Of a stretch of 64,000 bases of DNA, positions 1-13,023 are shown one piece after another. The notes below the pieces were generated by a model, which was not told the origin of the DNA, did not search any database, and saw only the letters and a list, made by a program, of their open reading frames with translations. The position numbers and the translations under genes are program-made. The stretch spans positions 15,679,423-15,743,422 of the forward strand of contig JADWOT020000004.1 in NCBI GenBank assembly GCA_036345935.2, read 5' to 3'. The DNA comes from Taenia hydatigena. Its lineage: Eukaryota; Platyhelminthes; Cestoda; Cyclophyllidea; Taeniidae. How positions within the stretch are numbered: position 1 is the stretch's first letter; each line of letters begins with the position of its first letter.

Positions 1-1046
1 TAATTAACCTTTACTTCTAGTCAATTCAGTCTTTTTTGAGGTTTTTTTTGGCAGTCATGTCTGTGTGGACAATTTTCTGATGAGAAAGCGATCAAATAAA
101 AGCAGGGTTTCAGTAACAAAATTTGTCTAAAACCATCAGGTCTAAACGGATTGGGAATGGTTACGAAGGTTCGTTGAGGTTAAATGAGGAAGTTCAAGCA
201 TTATTACTTAGGGTACTAAAGTTTCAAACCAACTGAGAGAGCCTTTGAAGTAAGTTCATTATCAATGCGAGAGAGACCTGGGAAACTGGTGACGCAGATG
301 TAGGTTGCGCAAAGCTCCACCCAAGACCTTGAATTTCCATTATATCATTCAAATTTCAGCTGTACTTATCATTGTTAAGATTCCCTTCTTTTGTAAACAT
401 GACATTATTTTGTTTTGTTTGAAATCATAACAAAAGACTTAAAAAGCGACACAAAAAGTGAGTGGCAAGTAGCTCCCATTATCATCTCTGATATCAAATG
501 TGTCCAGAGGCAATCTTGCTGCCGTTCATCAAGATGACAGACAACAATGTGCGGTGACTTCTCTTCGAAACGGAAACATAAAGTGACAATGCTCAGTCAT
601 GTAAACAATTCAGAGGTGGTCCTTTGTCGATCAGTGACCGATTCCACCGTGGGTGTTTCCAACCCACAGATTTGACAATAGATTCTGTACAGTCAAAAGG
701 CAACCCAGGCTGACCAGCATGACTGTGGTCATTATAAACAGATGCAGCTTTTGCTTCATTAAACCAATTTTTTTTTTTCAATTTTTAAGTACAAGAGCCT
801 CAGACACGTGGCTTTGGAGGCGTTTTAATCCGAGATCCATTTCATCATTACCATCACCATCATCATTGTCCATTCAAGCGTGGCTGTATTTGTGTGGTGA
901 TTTGAAGGGGATCAGGGGGAGGGGTGTTGTGTTCGATGTCAAATCATTCGCCACGTGTGCATCTTCTCGTCATAATCCCTCCCATCTCCACCCCTTTCTC
1001 CCTCCCTTTTAGCCCTCTCCTCCGTCCTCTCATACCGCAAGTCCAA

Positions 1047-1064
1047 GGGTTGGGAGGGGAGGGG
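1047..1064 (+). other. G-quadruplex-type motif
   Basis: Four runs of three or four G are separated by loops of one or two bases (GGGTTGGGAGGGGAGGGG). They lie in a purine-rich tract that follows a pyrimidine-rich one (about 975-1030). Confidence 0.5.
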
Positions 1065-4000
1065 ACAAGGGGGAGAATGAATGAGGGCGAGTGGAGAGAA
1101 ATGCGTGCTTGCGTGTCAGAAACCGTGTCCCGCATAGACGTGATATTCCATCAAGTAGCTTGAGGCTATTGTGGAGGGGAGGTTTGGGAAGTCATGGGTC
1201 AACTCATGACGAAATTAAAGCATGGTGATGGCGTCTTTCAAACAATTATGTGAATTAATGTTTAAGCTTGAAGTGAGGAACGAAATCAGTGAATTGGCTC
1301 GCATTTTTCAGCTGACATAAATTCACGCTGGTTCAAAGGTCGGTTTATAACGTAAACAAATAAGTACCGGCCGCAGAGTGACATAGTTAACTTTTGTAAA
1401 AAAGAAGCATGCCTTTCAAAGCATCAAATCAGCAGCTGAGCTATTAAATTCTTAAAATGATAAGTAAACATGGAAAACTATTTGAAGCCACATAAGGTTT
1501 TGAAAGTAGCTTCGATCTAACAAATGGTGGGAAATAATCAACACTCTGTGGAAACGTTTGCGCTTACAATCGCTGCAAATGGGGAAGAAACCATCAAGTG
1601 AAGCTTTACACCTTCAAACTCTTCTGTGCTTCTGTAGAGCCTCAAATCAGCCTTGATCCTACGACAGGGTGCGCTGATATGAGGGGTTTACTCACGGCAT
1701 GTGGAAGGGCTGAGGTACTATGGGCATAAACTGGATGCCTAGATGGAAATCCAACTATGGAAAAAGAAGAGCCCGAGTTTTTAAATATCCTTTTAAAATT
1801 CGTGACAAAGTAATTTGTTTGAATCATGTATTTTTAACATTGAACGAATGTTAAATGACCAACCACTAAAAAAAGCCGTTGAAATCGTGACATTGATACA
1901 GGAATGACTGTTGAGAGACCCAAATAAGCAGCATTTTTTTCTATAGTGACTTGAATAATATGTCTAAACGTCATAAGAGGTAGGTGTTTGCTTCGAGTGC
2001 AAAAAAAAGATGGGCTATAGAAGCCACGTTGGCATTTCGTAACTGCCTCCATAGCCCTGCTTATAGAATAGTATGGCTGGGTGTTGGCTGACAGTTAGCT
2101 GTTTTACCATAAACATACTGGTTACAGCATGTATGAGTACAGGACATGCCACTTTTGGACAAATATGCAACGAAATTCCATCAGTGAAGAAAATCTACGC
2201 TGAATAGAGTACTGTCTGGTCTTTAACATCACCACGATGTTTAAGCTTAACTACATAGACTCGGCAACCCTCATGTTTCAGTCACCGCCTTAGGGTCATG
2301 GCGGCTGGACCGTGCTTTTGGTCTTCCGGACCCCCCTCACGTTAACAATAAGCATTCCAGACTGGAATGATTCAGCGTGGTCCAAGTTCTAGCACAAGCT
2401 CAGAGAAAATACTGATTTTCAAGTCTGCTACTTCGTTCTTAATGACCGTAGATTTAAACTGCCTCTCCTGGGGTTTGGATTGGTGCCTCCAAATATCGAT
2501 TTTCCCTTCCTAACTCACTTGGTCACTCTCGATGCATGCAAGTTTTAGAGAGAAATAAACAAACAGGCGAATTTGTACAGTCAAGATGCCCACTCATCTT
2601 CAAAATACCTTTTCTCTCTAACAAAGTGCCATGTTTAATTGGATCCACGTGAGTTTGAGCGAATTGGACCACCTACTTGAAACAGGCTTAAGGCTCATTT
2701 GGGTGTTTAGTCACAACGTCCCACTTGAGATAAGTACATCCTCCTTCCCACCACTTAGGAGCCATAAAACCCGCCTATATTGATTGGTCGGTTCCACCGC
2801 CCAACTTACAGCCCTGCTTCCTCATTGTCCAAAGGGATCAATTATTCATACCTAAGATTAGCAGCTGCCTAGACATAAAAAGAAATCCCAACTCCAAAAT
2901 GATGGTCCCAAGTGGTGATGGAAACAAGTCATTTCTACCGTTTGGCCTGCCTTGCCTTTTTCTCTACTGCAAGAGAGAAAAGTGAAAGAAAATATTATCC
3001 ACGACTCACTACTATCAGAAACTCCAAATTCATTCCAATGCTCCTCCCCTTTTCCCTACGAAAAGTTATTCATCCAGCCTCTTTGATATGAATCTCTGGT
3101 CGAGGGAATACCACTCGGATTTATCGGGATAATGCGGATTTATTAAATTTTGTGATCTAGAAGTCGCATCGGTACAATTTTACGCACATCTACTAAAAGT
3201 TTTTGTAATAAGCATTGTGAGTTCCACAAACCATACCCTGGTTCTCAAATAACTCACCTCAACTTGAGCACACATGCACAAGCGTGAGATATGCGTGTAA
3301 CCTTGAGAGTGCAGTAGCAGTTAAACCAAGGTCAGTGGCACGAAGGGGCTTAGGTATGGTGGAGGGGGTAGAGGGAGGGGAGGTAGGAGAGAGAGTCAAT
3401 GATGAAACGTGCTGTAGCTAGTTGGAACATGCATAGACTGTGCCGAAGTGAATGAAACCGGTAGCACAAAGACCTTTGGTGTTTGGTTAGTCGATTTTGG
3501 AGGAGCAAGTAAAAAAGTGATAATCACTTGATCAATGCTACCTCAATTATACTTCATAATCGGTGGTTTAACCATTCTTGGTATTGTGCATTTGTATGCT
3601 CTGGGTTACTTCTGACGACGCTTATCGTTACTTCCAAGAAGACTCAAACACTAGGAGTGCAGACTGGATGACACTGGATGAAGGTGGACATTGAAATTAA
3701 CTGTTGGAGACCTTCCACAAAGGGACCAATAAGCAAATTTGGTTTTGTGACCCGTAAATAATTAATTCGTACGTAATTTTTACCAGAGTTCGATGGTTGA
3801 ATAGACTCATGTTTTGTTATACAATTTGTTGAAATTAAGCCAATTCCAAAAAGGCGGCTTTGAGTAAGTACCTTTGCTTGTTTGCGCCTAAATACCACTG
3901 TATCCGGTGGAATAAAGCTACTTTGGTATATAGAAGACCATCCATCTCAGACATCCATCCCAGAAAAATCATTAAATCGTTTGGCGAGATTCTGGTTTTA

Positions 4001-6140
4001 CACTCATTTTTGTTCCCTCCTTTTGTAGAAATTCCACATGAAACTGTCTGTTCTGCCTCACGTTTAACTGCAAAATCAAAAGCACCACAAAAGAGGCATT
4101 GTTACATTACATAACTACCACGCTGCTTCGAATGGTAGTCCTGTGTATTTCACGGAAGGAAAATCGCAACGATTTTAATATCATAAAGAAAACACTTCCA
4201 AACTGAATTATGGACATTTTGTAGGTTTAGAGCATTCTCTGTCCGCCCTTTCCATTCCGAAATCAGTTCTCTTACTGCATACTGCTTTAGATTAAACTAT
4301 GTTCTACTGGAAACGCATTCTACAGTTTTGGAGCTTTTCGTGCAACTAGCCCCTCGAAGATGAAAACGAATTTGAGCGTCCAAATCTCACGACTGCGTTC
4401 GCTCTTCATCCCTCTCCAATTGAATAAGAGTGCCACACTACCTTACTGCCCATTTGAGTTTATCCAATGTTTTAGCGTCTTTAGGTAGCAATGAGCCCTC
4501 TGATATTGATTCATCCTTGCTTCCCTGCTAAAATCTGGGTTCATTAAACCCTGAACTACAAATACAGAGCTCTACAATGGAGTAGGGGCCAAAAGTTGGC
4601 CGTTATTACCCTTCGAAGACTCAAATACTCATACCTGATGCTCTTCTTTTAACTACTGAGACCTGGATTGTTGAAGTTCTGTTATAATAGATTTTAAAAC
4701 GCTGCTACCACAACATCGCCCAAGTTACATCTGAAAGTAGCATGAAGCATGAGACTGGGAGGGGCCTTATGAGCAGCATACAACGAGACTAGTAGTATGG
4801 ATACCACTCATATATTAATTTTGTACCTCTAATCTCCTTTTCTGCCTCGACAAACAGCAAAATGAAGTAAACTTGCCCCGTTTTATTTTGTTTCTCCTTT
4901 TCTAAAATCAAAGTGTTACAAATGTTTAAAATACATTTTCTTAGAAGGATACACTTCCAGTCTACGTACATTTCTTAAAGGTACCTATTAATTAGGAGTC
5001 AGTCTGGCATTTTCTATTTTGTCCTTTTACCTTGATAAGTCACTAAATTCAGTCAAGTAATGGAATGGTGTAGTAGCCGCACAACTTTACTACAAGCATT
5101 AAATAACAAAAAACCTACGGTAGGGCGGTACAATTGACCGAATTCACGTAAAATTTATTTTGCCAGTCGAGGTGTTGTGAGATTGAAGACCACCAACTAC
5201 CAGTGGTATATACAAAAGGCGACAATTTCTGAGCGCCTAACCTCCACTCTGCATGTCATGTCAGCACGGAGGTACACACCCGTCCACGAACGCAGACACG
5301 ATCACTTAGCTCAATCGGAAATCGATAGACTACTGCTCACGCGCGTAAGTACGCACACGTGTGTTGAAGTGAGCTCAAGGCCCAGTTGCATTCACCTTCC
5401 GCTTCTTTTAAGGGTTGTGTGGATGAACGGACAATCTGGATAGCTCTACAAAAGCCCACAGATGTTTTCATTGCATAAAAATCGTATTTATTGGGCACGT
5501 TTTTTGGACGAGTCCACATCTGGATACATGCTAGCAAAAACAGAAAAAAATGAATTGGGAGCTTTGTTGCATAACTTTTGTTTTCTGCCAATAAATGATC
5601 GAACATTTGGCAAAGGTGACTTCTTTTTACTCATCCCTAAGGGATGCGTGTGTGTGTGAATTTGTAATCAATGTAGACTTGGGTAAGAGAAGCAAAGTAT
5701 ATTGATACACACACCCGAGTTAGTTGTTGACGTAAACAACAATCAAGGTTTATTACAATGCCCGAGATATGGAGATTAACTGTTTGAAGGAAGTCTTGAA
5801 GCGTTGACAAAAGCACGCTTTGCAGTTGCGATCGGATCGGAGGCTACGTGAGGAGAGAATCGATGAGTAGATAATGGGAACTGGAAGACAGGAAGGATTA
5901 AATGTCTACATAGAGTTTGGGTGAATTGTCATGACTGCTACTACTTTACTTTCACAAATTCCCCATCAATGAAGGGATATTATTTCGCATCACTTCCTTT
6001 TCTAACGGGGAAAATTGCAAGACTTGCGTGGAATTCAAAGAGATACAGTTCACAAAAGTCAAGGCTTCAATAGAGAATCAGTGTACCTATTAATGTGGAA
6101 TCATGAAACTGTCGTGACACATTATTTGTACATTTAAACT

Positions 6141-6174
6141 TAGTGGTGGAAATGTCGTACCCACGTAGCTTCAT
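6141..6174 (+). repeat. Short direct repeat E, copy 1
   Basis: TAGTGGTGGAAATGTCG followed by TACCCACGTAGCTTCAT is repeated with few changes at 6827-6861. Confidence 0.4.
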
Positions 6175-6826
6175 AATCCATGAACTAAAGTCAAAAATGT
6201 TTCATGGGAACTTGTTACTTCTCTTAACACTATAATGAGTACTGAGATTAAAACGATGACTGCCTTATTTAATAAGGAGGCGCAATGGAGCCCTACAAAA
6301 CGATTCACCAGAATAACACAATTCATAACAGAATTAGACTTGGCTTGCCTTGACAACTCATTTACTGACTTCAAATAGCTGGAGTGAGGCATTGCGCCGA
6401 GCAGCACAAAGAATCGCCTGGTTTGAGCTGGCTGAACTGTTGAATAGGCAAAGCTTGGGGCTGTGTGTGAGTGACACAGACCTTGGAAAAGACAGGACAA
6501 CGGATTGTTTTTTCCTACAAGGTCTAGAAGTCGAATCCTCACATCAAGGCAAGAGTATTGTTCTGCATCATTCTCCCATCAATTATGGAATACGTGAGTG
6601 ATAAGGTGAACAAGTGTAGAAACTCTCATGGTGGTCGTGACTGCGACCGTGACAACGAAAGAATCTGATGCCAACGGAAACATGAATGTACAAACGGATT
6701 GGATTGATAAAACGATTTCAGTTGGCAGCCTCCACTAAATTTTACTCGTCGTTAATTACATTGAATCTTTCATATCTGACTGGATGATACCAGCAGGAAT
6801 GACGCACACTGCCCGCACACTCATGC

Positions 6827-6861
6827 TTGGTGGTGGAAATGTCGCATCTACGAAGCATCAT
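6827..6861 (+). repeat. Short direct repeat E, copy 2
   Basis: TTGGTGGTGGAAATGTCG followed by CATCTACGAAGCATCAT pairs with 6141-6174. The matching seems to continue a little upstream. Confidence 0.4.
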
Positions 6862-8477
6862 GTGCCATGGAGTGAAGGGAAAAGTGTATCCATCGCTGCT
6901 TGTCACTGGTCTGGACATCATGGTGAGAGACGAGGCTTGAGCGATGACTGTCGCCCTAAATTGGGAGTGCTCTAGAGCCCTGTCAAACACTTTATTTGAA
7001 TACTACAAGTTTTACCTAAAGTAAGTCAGACCTCCTTATCCGTCAAGAAGTGCATTAAATAACCGCTCCATGGTTGACATTCAATAGCTGTCACGTCAAT
7101 TTTTGCCTGGTTCAAGTTCACTAAGCTGGTGAATAGACAGAAACCAAGGTCAAACCCAAATTCTAAACCGGAATCCGTCAGCCTAACAATCTATCTGTTT
7201 GTCAAGCCGTCCATCTGTTAGTGTGTATATAGACCACATCACTTCCCCATTGAAAAGAGCGTCAGACTCGTAAATTGTGTTTTCTAGGAATGTGATCTTT
7301 TGCTGCCAAGCCAGGAATATAGAAGTTGTTCACTTGAAGTTGCGCAGAGGAACCAGTGGACCACTTGATGAAGACTTTAGACGTATCCATTGTGTCGGCC
7401 ACATTTTGGACGCATGTCAGAGGCATTGACGTGGATTACAAGTGATAAGTCTTTAACAGACTGCCTTGGATGAGTGATACACTATTTTGAGTCCATCTTT
7501 TTGCCTCAGAAGCAGATTAAATAGGAAAGAGGCTCTGGACAGGTGCACTTGTCTGAGAAACACACTTGATGGCAGGTTGATGTAGTTATTCGGTTGTCTT
7601 GGAGTTGACTTTGTCTCCACTACCGATTCAATGGACACTTAGAGGAGTAAGAACAAGCTGAGTAGGGGAGAATGGCGCTACGAAGTTGTGGAGAGTGAGG
7701 AGGACACGATAAGGCCTTTGATATCAGTGACCCCATTATGTGAATTTGGCTCGGCTAGGCTGACCAAAATAAGATAAGACTAAGCAGTAAATAAATTTTA
7801 AATTATAATTGTAGTATTGAAATGGCACTCGGTACGGAATTTAAACATCCATCCACTCCGCACCCAGATCGGTGCTAAACAACATCCAGTTGGATTTTGC
7901 AATCGTTGAGTTTTTATGTAGGTTGATTATCTTTACATCAATAGTTAAATGTCTCCCTTCTTCTTTCGAAAGAAGTTACAGGTATCAGCCGAACGAAACA
8001 CTATCTACTGGTTTAATCAAAAGGCTGTACAATTTTCTTGCTTCCTCTTACGCAATTCGTAGTACAGTCACTTAGCAAGAAAGTGACTCCTCTCTACATC
8101 ATTTCCCCTCAACACATTTGACTGGTTAAAAACGGGAAAAGCAAATTCTTTAAGGAACTAGTAATTACGGGACATTAATTTCAATTACAAAAAAAACTAT
8201 AATGCATAATTAACGAATAATTTAGAGTTTATAAGGTTACAAAATTTTCCATGCCTCTAAATAAAGCTCTCTACTCTGACTGACTTTGAGTCTTGGAGAC
8301 CTCTTGATTGCTTGTATTTGAGAAGCGTAGATATACATAAGATAATCTGTATGGTACTTCCCGTTCTGCTTTCTGCCACTTTCTTCACCAATTCAACGCA
8401 CTAGCATTCCATCAAACGTTGGTAGGATCTGCTAAATTCAATCCGAAACTGGCTGCTTAACTAATGTGGTGCCTAGC

Positions 8478-8580
8478 ACTTCTGAGGCTGAAGTAGAAGC
8501 TTTTCCTCAACGTTGTTTAATAGCATTTGGCGCTTACGTCATTGAGAGCAGTCGTGGTGAAATCCACCCTCATGCATCAA
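8478..8580 (+). repeat. Dispersed repeat B, copy 1 (weak)
   Basis: It shares ctgaggctgaagtagaagcttttcct ... agagcagtcg with copies at 20239 and 31388, but the alignment decays quickly. Confidence 0.3.
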
Positions 8581-11500
8581 CAGATAATACGCAACAGGAT
8601 TGCAATGGTACCAGCTTTAAATTAACCTCTTTCCCCGCCTGAAAGTTCCCGTCTTTTTATGTAACGTGAGTCTGTTAGGTCTCGACTAATAAACACATAC
8701 TACTGAAATATAGCACGATTTACATTCCTCTGTCAGTCTTGGTGAGTTGGAGGGTTTTATAGTGGACCGAGTCATGCCTTAAGAATTGACGAGGCTGAAT
8801 CGTGCTGTACAATGATTTACCGTGGGAGTCTCTGGTTACTGGCAGAGGGCTATGACACTAGAAGTAAAACCGAAGCAGCGAAAAGCAATGAAGCAGCGTA
8901 GTTTAACACGTAGTTTAAACAAGCATCACCTCTTCTACAGCTTTTGCTACGGAATTCATAAGATTTTACCACCAATATTCAGCTGGAACTATTGTGCCAT
9001 GAAAGTTTTGCACTCAAAAGGTCAATTCTGATTACTCATTTAAGTTTGTTAAAGTGCTATGACGGAGGGATATTTTTTTTAATTGTGTAATGTTATGATG
9101 GTCTTTTCTTCTCCATCTATTTGACCTCCATGATGGCGACGTCGGGGGTTAAACATAGTGGCTGTATGCTACCAGTCCCACAGTCCTCCCCTTTGCTTCC
9201 ACTTGTACAGCATAAAAAGCATACTTCCTTCAGCGCTGCCATTGGACAGATTGAATAGGTCTCAAGGTTACTACAAAGAGCATAATTAGGAGAGTGTGTT
9301 GGTAATTGCATCGCAAAGATTGCAATTACCCTTAAACAAGGAAAAAATGTCTTATTATAGCTGCTGAAACATAGATAATGCCGTATATAATAAAAAGGAA
9401 GGAGGAGAAACAATATTTCAAGATTTGAAATGCAATAACCTATGGTGTAACAACTCCACATTAAGATACTATATCACGTGAATACTCTGGTGTGGCGCTC
9501 AATTATCACCTTGAGACCTTTATAAGAGATATCAGTCTGGAAAAAGAGCAAGATGAGCAGATACCAAGACCGATGCTTTCCATTCTGTGAACTGTAACTG
9601 TAGTTCCAGATCAGCTGTTCTTTTGGAAAGACCTTCCAGGTGTTGCCTCTAATGCAAAATTGCAATCTTTTATAGAATAGAGGCAATTACTTCCCTGATT
9701 CTAATGGTGAGACCGAAGAAGTTACCCATTTACTCAAATGAATAATCGCCAAAACCCAGACAGATCCTTGTGACACCAGACGTGGAATAACCCAACTAGG
9801 ATGGGAGGGTAAGGCAAGGAGGATAATGAACTAAGAAATTAACGCCTCTTTGAGACCTCTAAGGGATAACCCACTTCCTTTGCTCTTCTCCAGCATGTGA
9901 TGGAAACAGTCCAATCAATGGAAAGGGAGGGGTGAGGCAAGGCTCCGGTTTTGTGCCCTCAAACACAAGGGAAATTGAAGATAAGCGCTTTCTACGCAGA
10001 ATCATCAGCCGTAGTCACCTTAGAGGCCACAAAACAGACAGCCCAGCGACAGCGCCCGAACGGGCATTTGAATTCGGACGGTGAAGGAGACGCGCTGAAC
10101 GTTAGCAACCAGACGCAGGGGTGGGTTAATAGGGTCATGAAGGTAATAACAAAGGCAGGATACCGGCTGTTGGAGGCTTACCATTTACCCAAAATACCGG
10201 TGATTTAGCTAGCTATTTCAGCTCATAATTTGGGGCTTGGTTTGACCCTGAACGTGTGAACAGTCGTGAAAATTGGCCTCATTTTTGGTTACGCACAATA
10301 TGATCTCTAAGCCATCTGTTTAAACATTTGTTTCCCATCTTTTCGCTATGCTTATAAAAGATCTCCGTTTTAACTCTTACCAGGGTGCTGCAAATCATTG
10401 TCACCCATTCTTGATGAGCCTATGACACACGATTCCGCTAAATCCGATTTGAACAACAAAACGTTTGAGTTACAGTGATTGATTTGTGTCTGAGATTCTT
10501 TTTATTAATCGGGTGGCTCCGAAAACGCAACGATCAATTCCGTTTGCTGTAAGGATGGTCGAGGGCTGAAGGTGCCGTCAGCTGTGGTAGTTCCCAAACG
10601 CCTACGATGCTGCGATGATAAAGCTGAAGTGAGGAGTCGGATGAAGCCCCGCCAGCCCATCCTTACTCCTTTCACCCCTGCCCCTCTCCCTCCTCTTTCC
10701 CATCCTGTTTCTGATAAGGAAGCGGCATTTAATTAGCGGCAGTGTCAATGTGTCCACGACAGGAAATGCATCTGGCAGTGGGAAACGATGAACCAGCCTT
10801 GTTCCCTTTCCCACCCTTTGATATTGACTTTTTTTGCAAAAATCCTATTAAGGTATTAGGATTTGGTTGAATGTATGATTAAGTTTTGAGAATTAAAGGA
10901 ATGCTCTCGTAGGTTGAGACTTGCCTGCATTGTCTGACTACACAATGCCAACCTCCCATCCGTTCAAGAAAGGTACGCCATGTTACAGCTCCATACTTAA
11001 ATTCATATTCTGAAATAACTCAGTCATTATTTACTGATGAGTACAAAAAAGCCACAATCAAGACTTTAAGTAGAAGGCCACAAGGTGACTTTGAAGTAAT
11101 GAGGATAACTGAACCCATCCTGTGGCAGTGGCATTGCCATGGAGATCCACATTCACATCTATCTCGCTACCAAATAAATCAGTCTCAAAGCTCACTTAAC
11201 ATCCTTTAATTCGACAGTATTTTAGACTTTGAATCTAACCGTATAAAGAAGTTTTGCATTCTCATAAATAATTAAACAGATGCTCAAATACCCCACATCA
11301 CCAAGAGTTCCATTACAAAGAATAAAATAATTAAAAAAAACTATGCAAAGTTGACCTCTAATAGTGCAACTTCCTATAGTTCACTCCAATGTTAAGGTCA
11401 TCTGCTGTAGAACAATGTGATGCGTACAACAGTGTTCTGACCACATCATGTGCTCAACTCCTATGAAGTCTCCTCTTAATTTCACTGAAAATCAGTCAAG

Positions 11501-12261
11501 GAAAGTCTCCTTTACTAATTGACATTACTAAAGAAGTGAAACGGTCTACTTTTACCGTTGCAGCATGAGCGTAGTCCCATACCACTAAGGCGAAGCATGG
11601 AGCACGGTAGACCAGACAGATCCACTTGATCAAATGTGCCATTGACATCAAAATAACCCCATTACAAAGTTGCGTGATACGTTGGTTGCGCAACAACACG
11701 ACAGTCTCAAGCGTCTGCCCAGATGCGCTAGAGTCTGCTGACATCGCTTTAATGAGGTGATGGAAAGAGAGGTCAAAACCAACAGATAAGGATTGACGAT
11801 TCTTCTTTACTGTGAGGTTATCAAAAGAAGGTATTTCTTTCAGATTACTTTTATTTTTATGATAGCCAAATGTACTTTACCGATTGTACTTATGTGTGCA
11901 TGGAATAGCGTTTCGAAAATATGTGGAATTTTACTGCAACAATGTTCTTCATTGCTTAAAACAAAGTTTGGTTCATGTTCTTTTTATTTAAAAAGGTTCC
12001 AGAAGAATAACGTCTTAAGGTATGTGTTACTCTTTGGTCAGATTTTATTCTCCATCTAGAGGGTAATCTTTCGCATTCTCAAGCAAATCCCATACACAGA
12101 GGTCCCATTGAACTTTCACCTTCAAAGTGTGATAAAAACATCCTTACATTGTATCGCCTTACCTTGGAAAACATGTTTCAACCTGTGTAAATTGACCTTA
12201 TGTATGTCCTCAACTGTTGCTCTCTGTGGCCTCGTGCAGTGGAATGACATTTGTCAGCCCT

Positions 12262-12317
12262 TCGTCTTTCAGTGGCAGAGGTCCCGCTCATGCCGACTAC
12301 TATACTAGTGTCCCGGC
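12262..12317 (+). repeat. Dispersed repeat C, copy 1
   Basis: CTTTCAGTGGCAGAGGTCCC, then GCTCATGCCGACTACTATAC, then TAGTGTCCCGG align with 12967-13023, about 700 bp away in the same orientation. Confidence 0.4.
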
Positions 12318-12966
12318 TCTTCTCTGCTCTTTAGCAAAATCGTAGCTAAAAAGACATGTATTTTGTAATGCTGTTGATCTAAGCACTTCAAAAGGGAAAT
12401 GACCAGCCTTCTCGTAGTCTAAGTGTTACACCGAATTGTCGTAACAGAAAGATACCATTTACGGATGACTAAATTTTTGGTGGCTTGTGACGAAAGGGAG
12501 TTAACCCTTGCCAACTGTTTCACCAGCAAGGTCTCAAAAGGGTCTACCAATGAAGCGGGACCTAGTCTTGAGAAATTTAAAAGCTAAACTTACTTAATGC
12601 CACTAAATGAGCTTTGAGTGATCTATTGTGTCACGTTAAGAGCCTCAGTGTCTTCGATGCAACCGAACTGGAAAAATGGGTTGGCATTTTAGAGGTGACA
12701 AATCTATCTCGCTTAAAAGAATGATTGTTAATCATGTTACTCATTGGTTTCGCTGTTATTATTATTTCAATCAGAAGGACCACTCAAAGTTACTTTAAGT
12801 GGCCATGATTTAAGAGCATGATGTCCTCCTCCACCGCGTGACTTTTGGGGTAAATTTTGCTTTTAAAACTATCGGATGCGGACCATGCTCGCTGAGAAAT
12901 ACAGTTCAGTCTTGAGCACTAAATTTCCAAAATGTCTCTGTTGACCAACCGGTCATTGTTAATTCT

Positions 12967-13023
12967 CCGTTCTTTAGTGGCATAGATCCCCGCTCGTACT
13001 GACCACCCTACTGGAGTCGCGGG
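12967..13023 (+). repeat. Dispersed repeat C, copy 2
   Basis: TCTTTAGTGGCATAGATCCC, then CGCTCGTACTGACCACCCTA, then CTGGAGTCGCGGG align with copy 1. Confidence 0.4.

Larger units (their letters stand above)
1..12260. other. No gene seen
   Basis: Open frames on both strands are short, lack domain resemblance and change composition freely. The stretch contains a pyrimidine tract next to a G-rich tract (975-1085), a purine tract at 3358-3395, repeat pair E, and the weak repeat B copy. The locally CpG-richer patch at 10,020-10,110 also gives no convincing exon. Confidence 0.6.

Noticed and set aside
2270..2400. Possible further family A terminal repeat (gtcatggcggctgg ... ttaacaataagcattcc)
   Set aside because: The order of motifs is loosely similar but too diverged to align with confidence.
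6171..6542. 123-codon minus-strand frame with a hydrophobic stretch
   Set aside because: It covers a region with a short repeat (pair E) and no family resemblance. The length is not unusual by chance over 64 kb and six frames.
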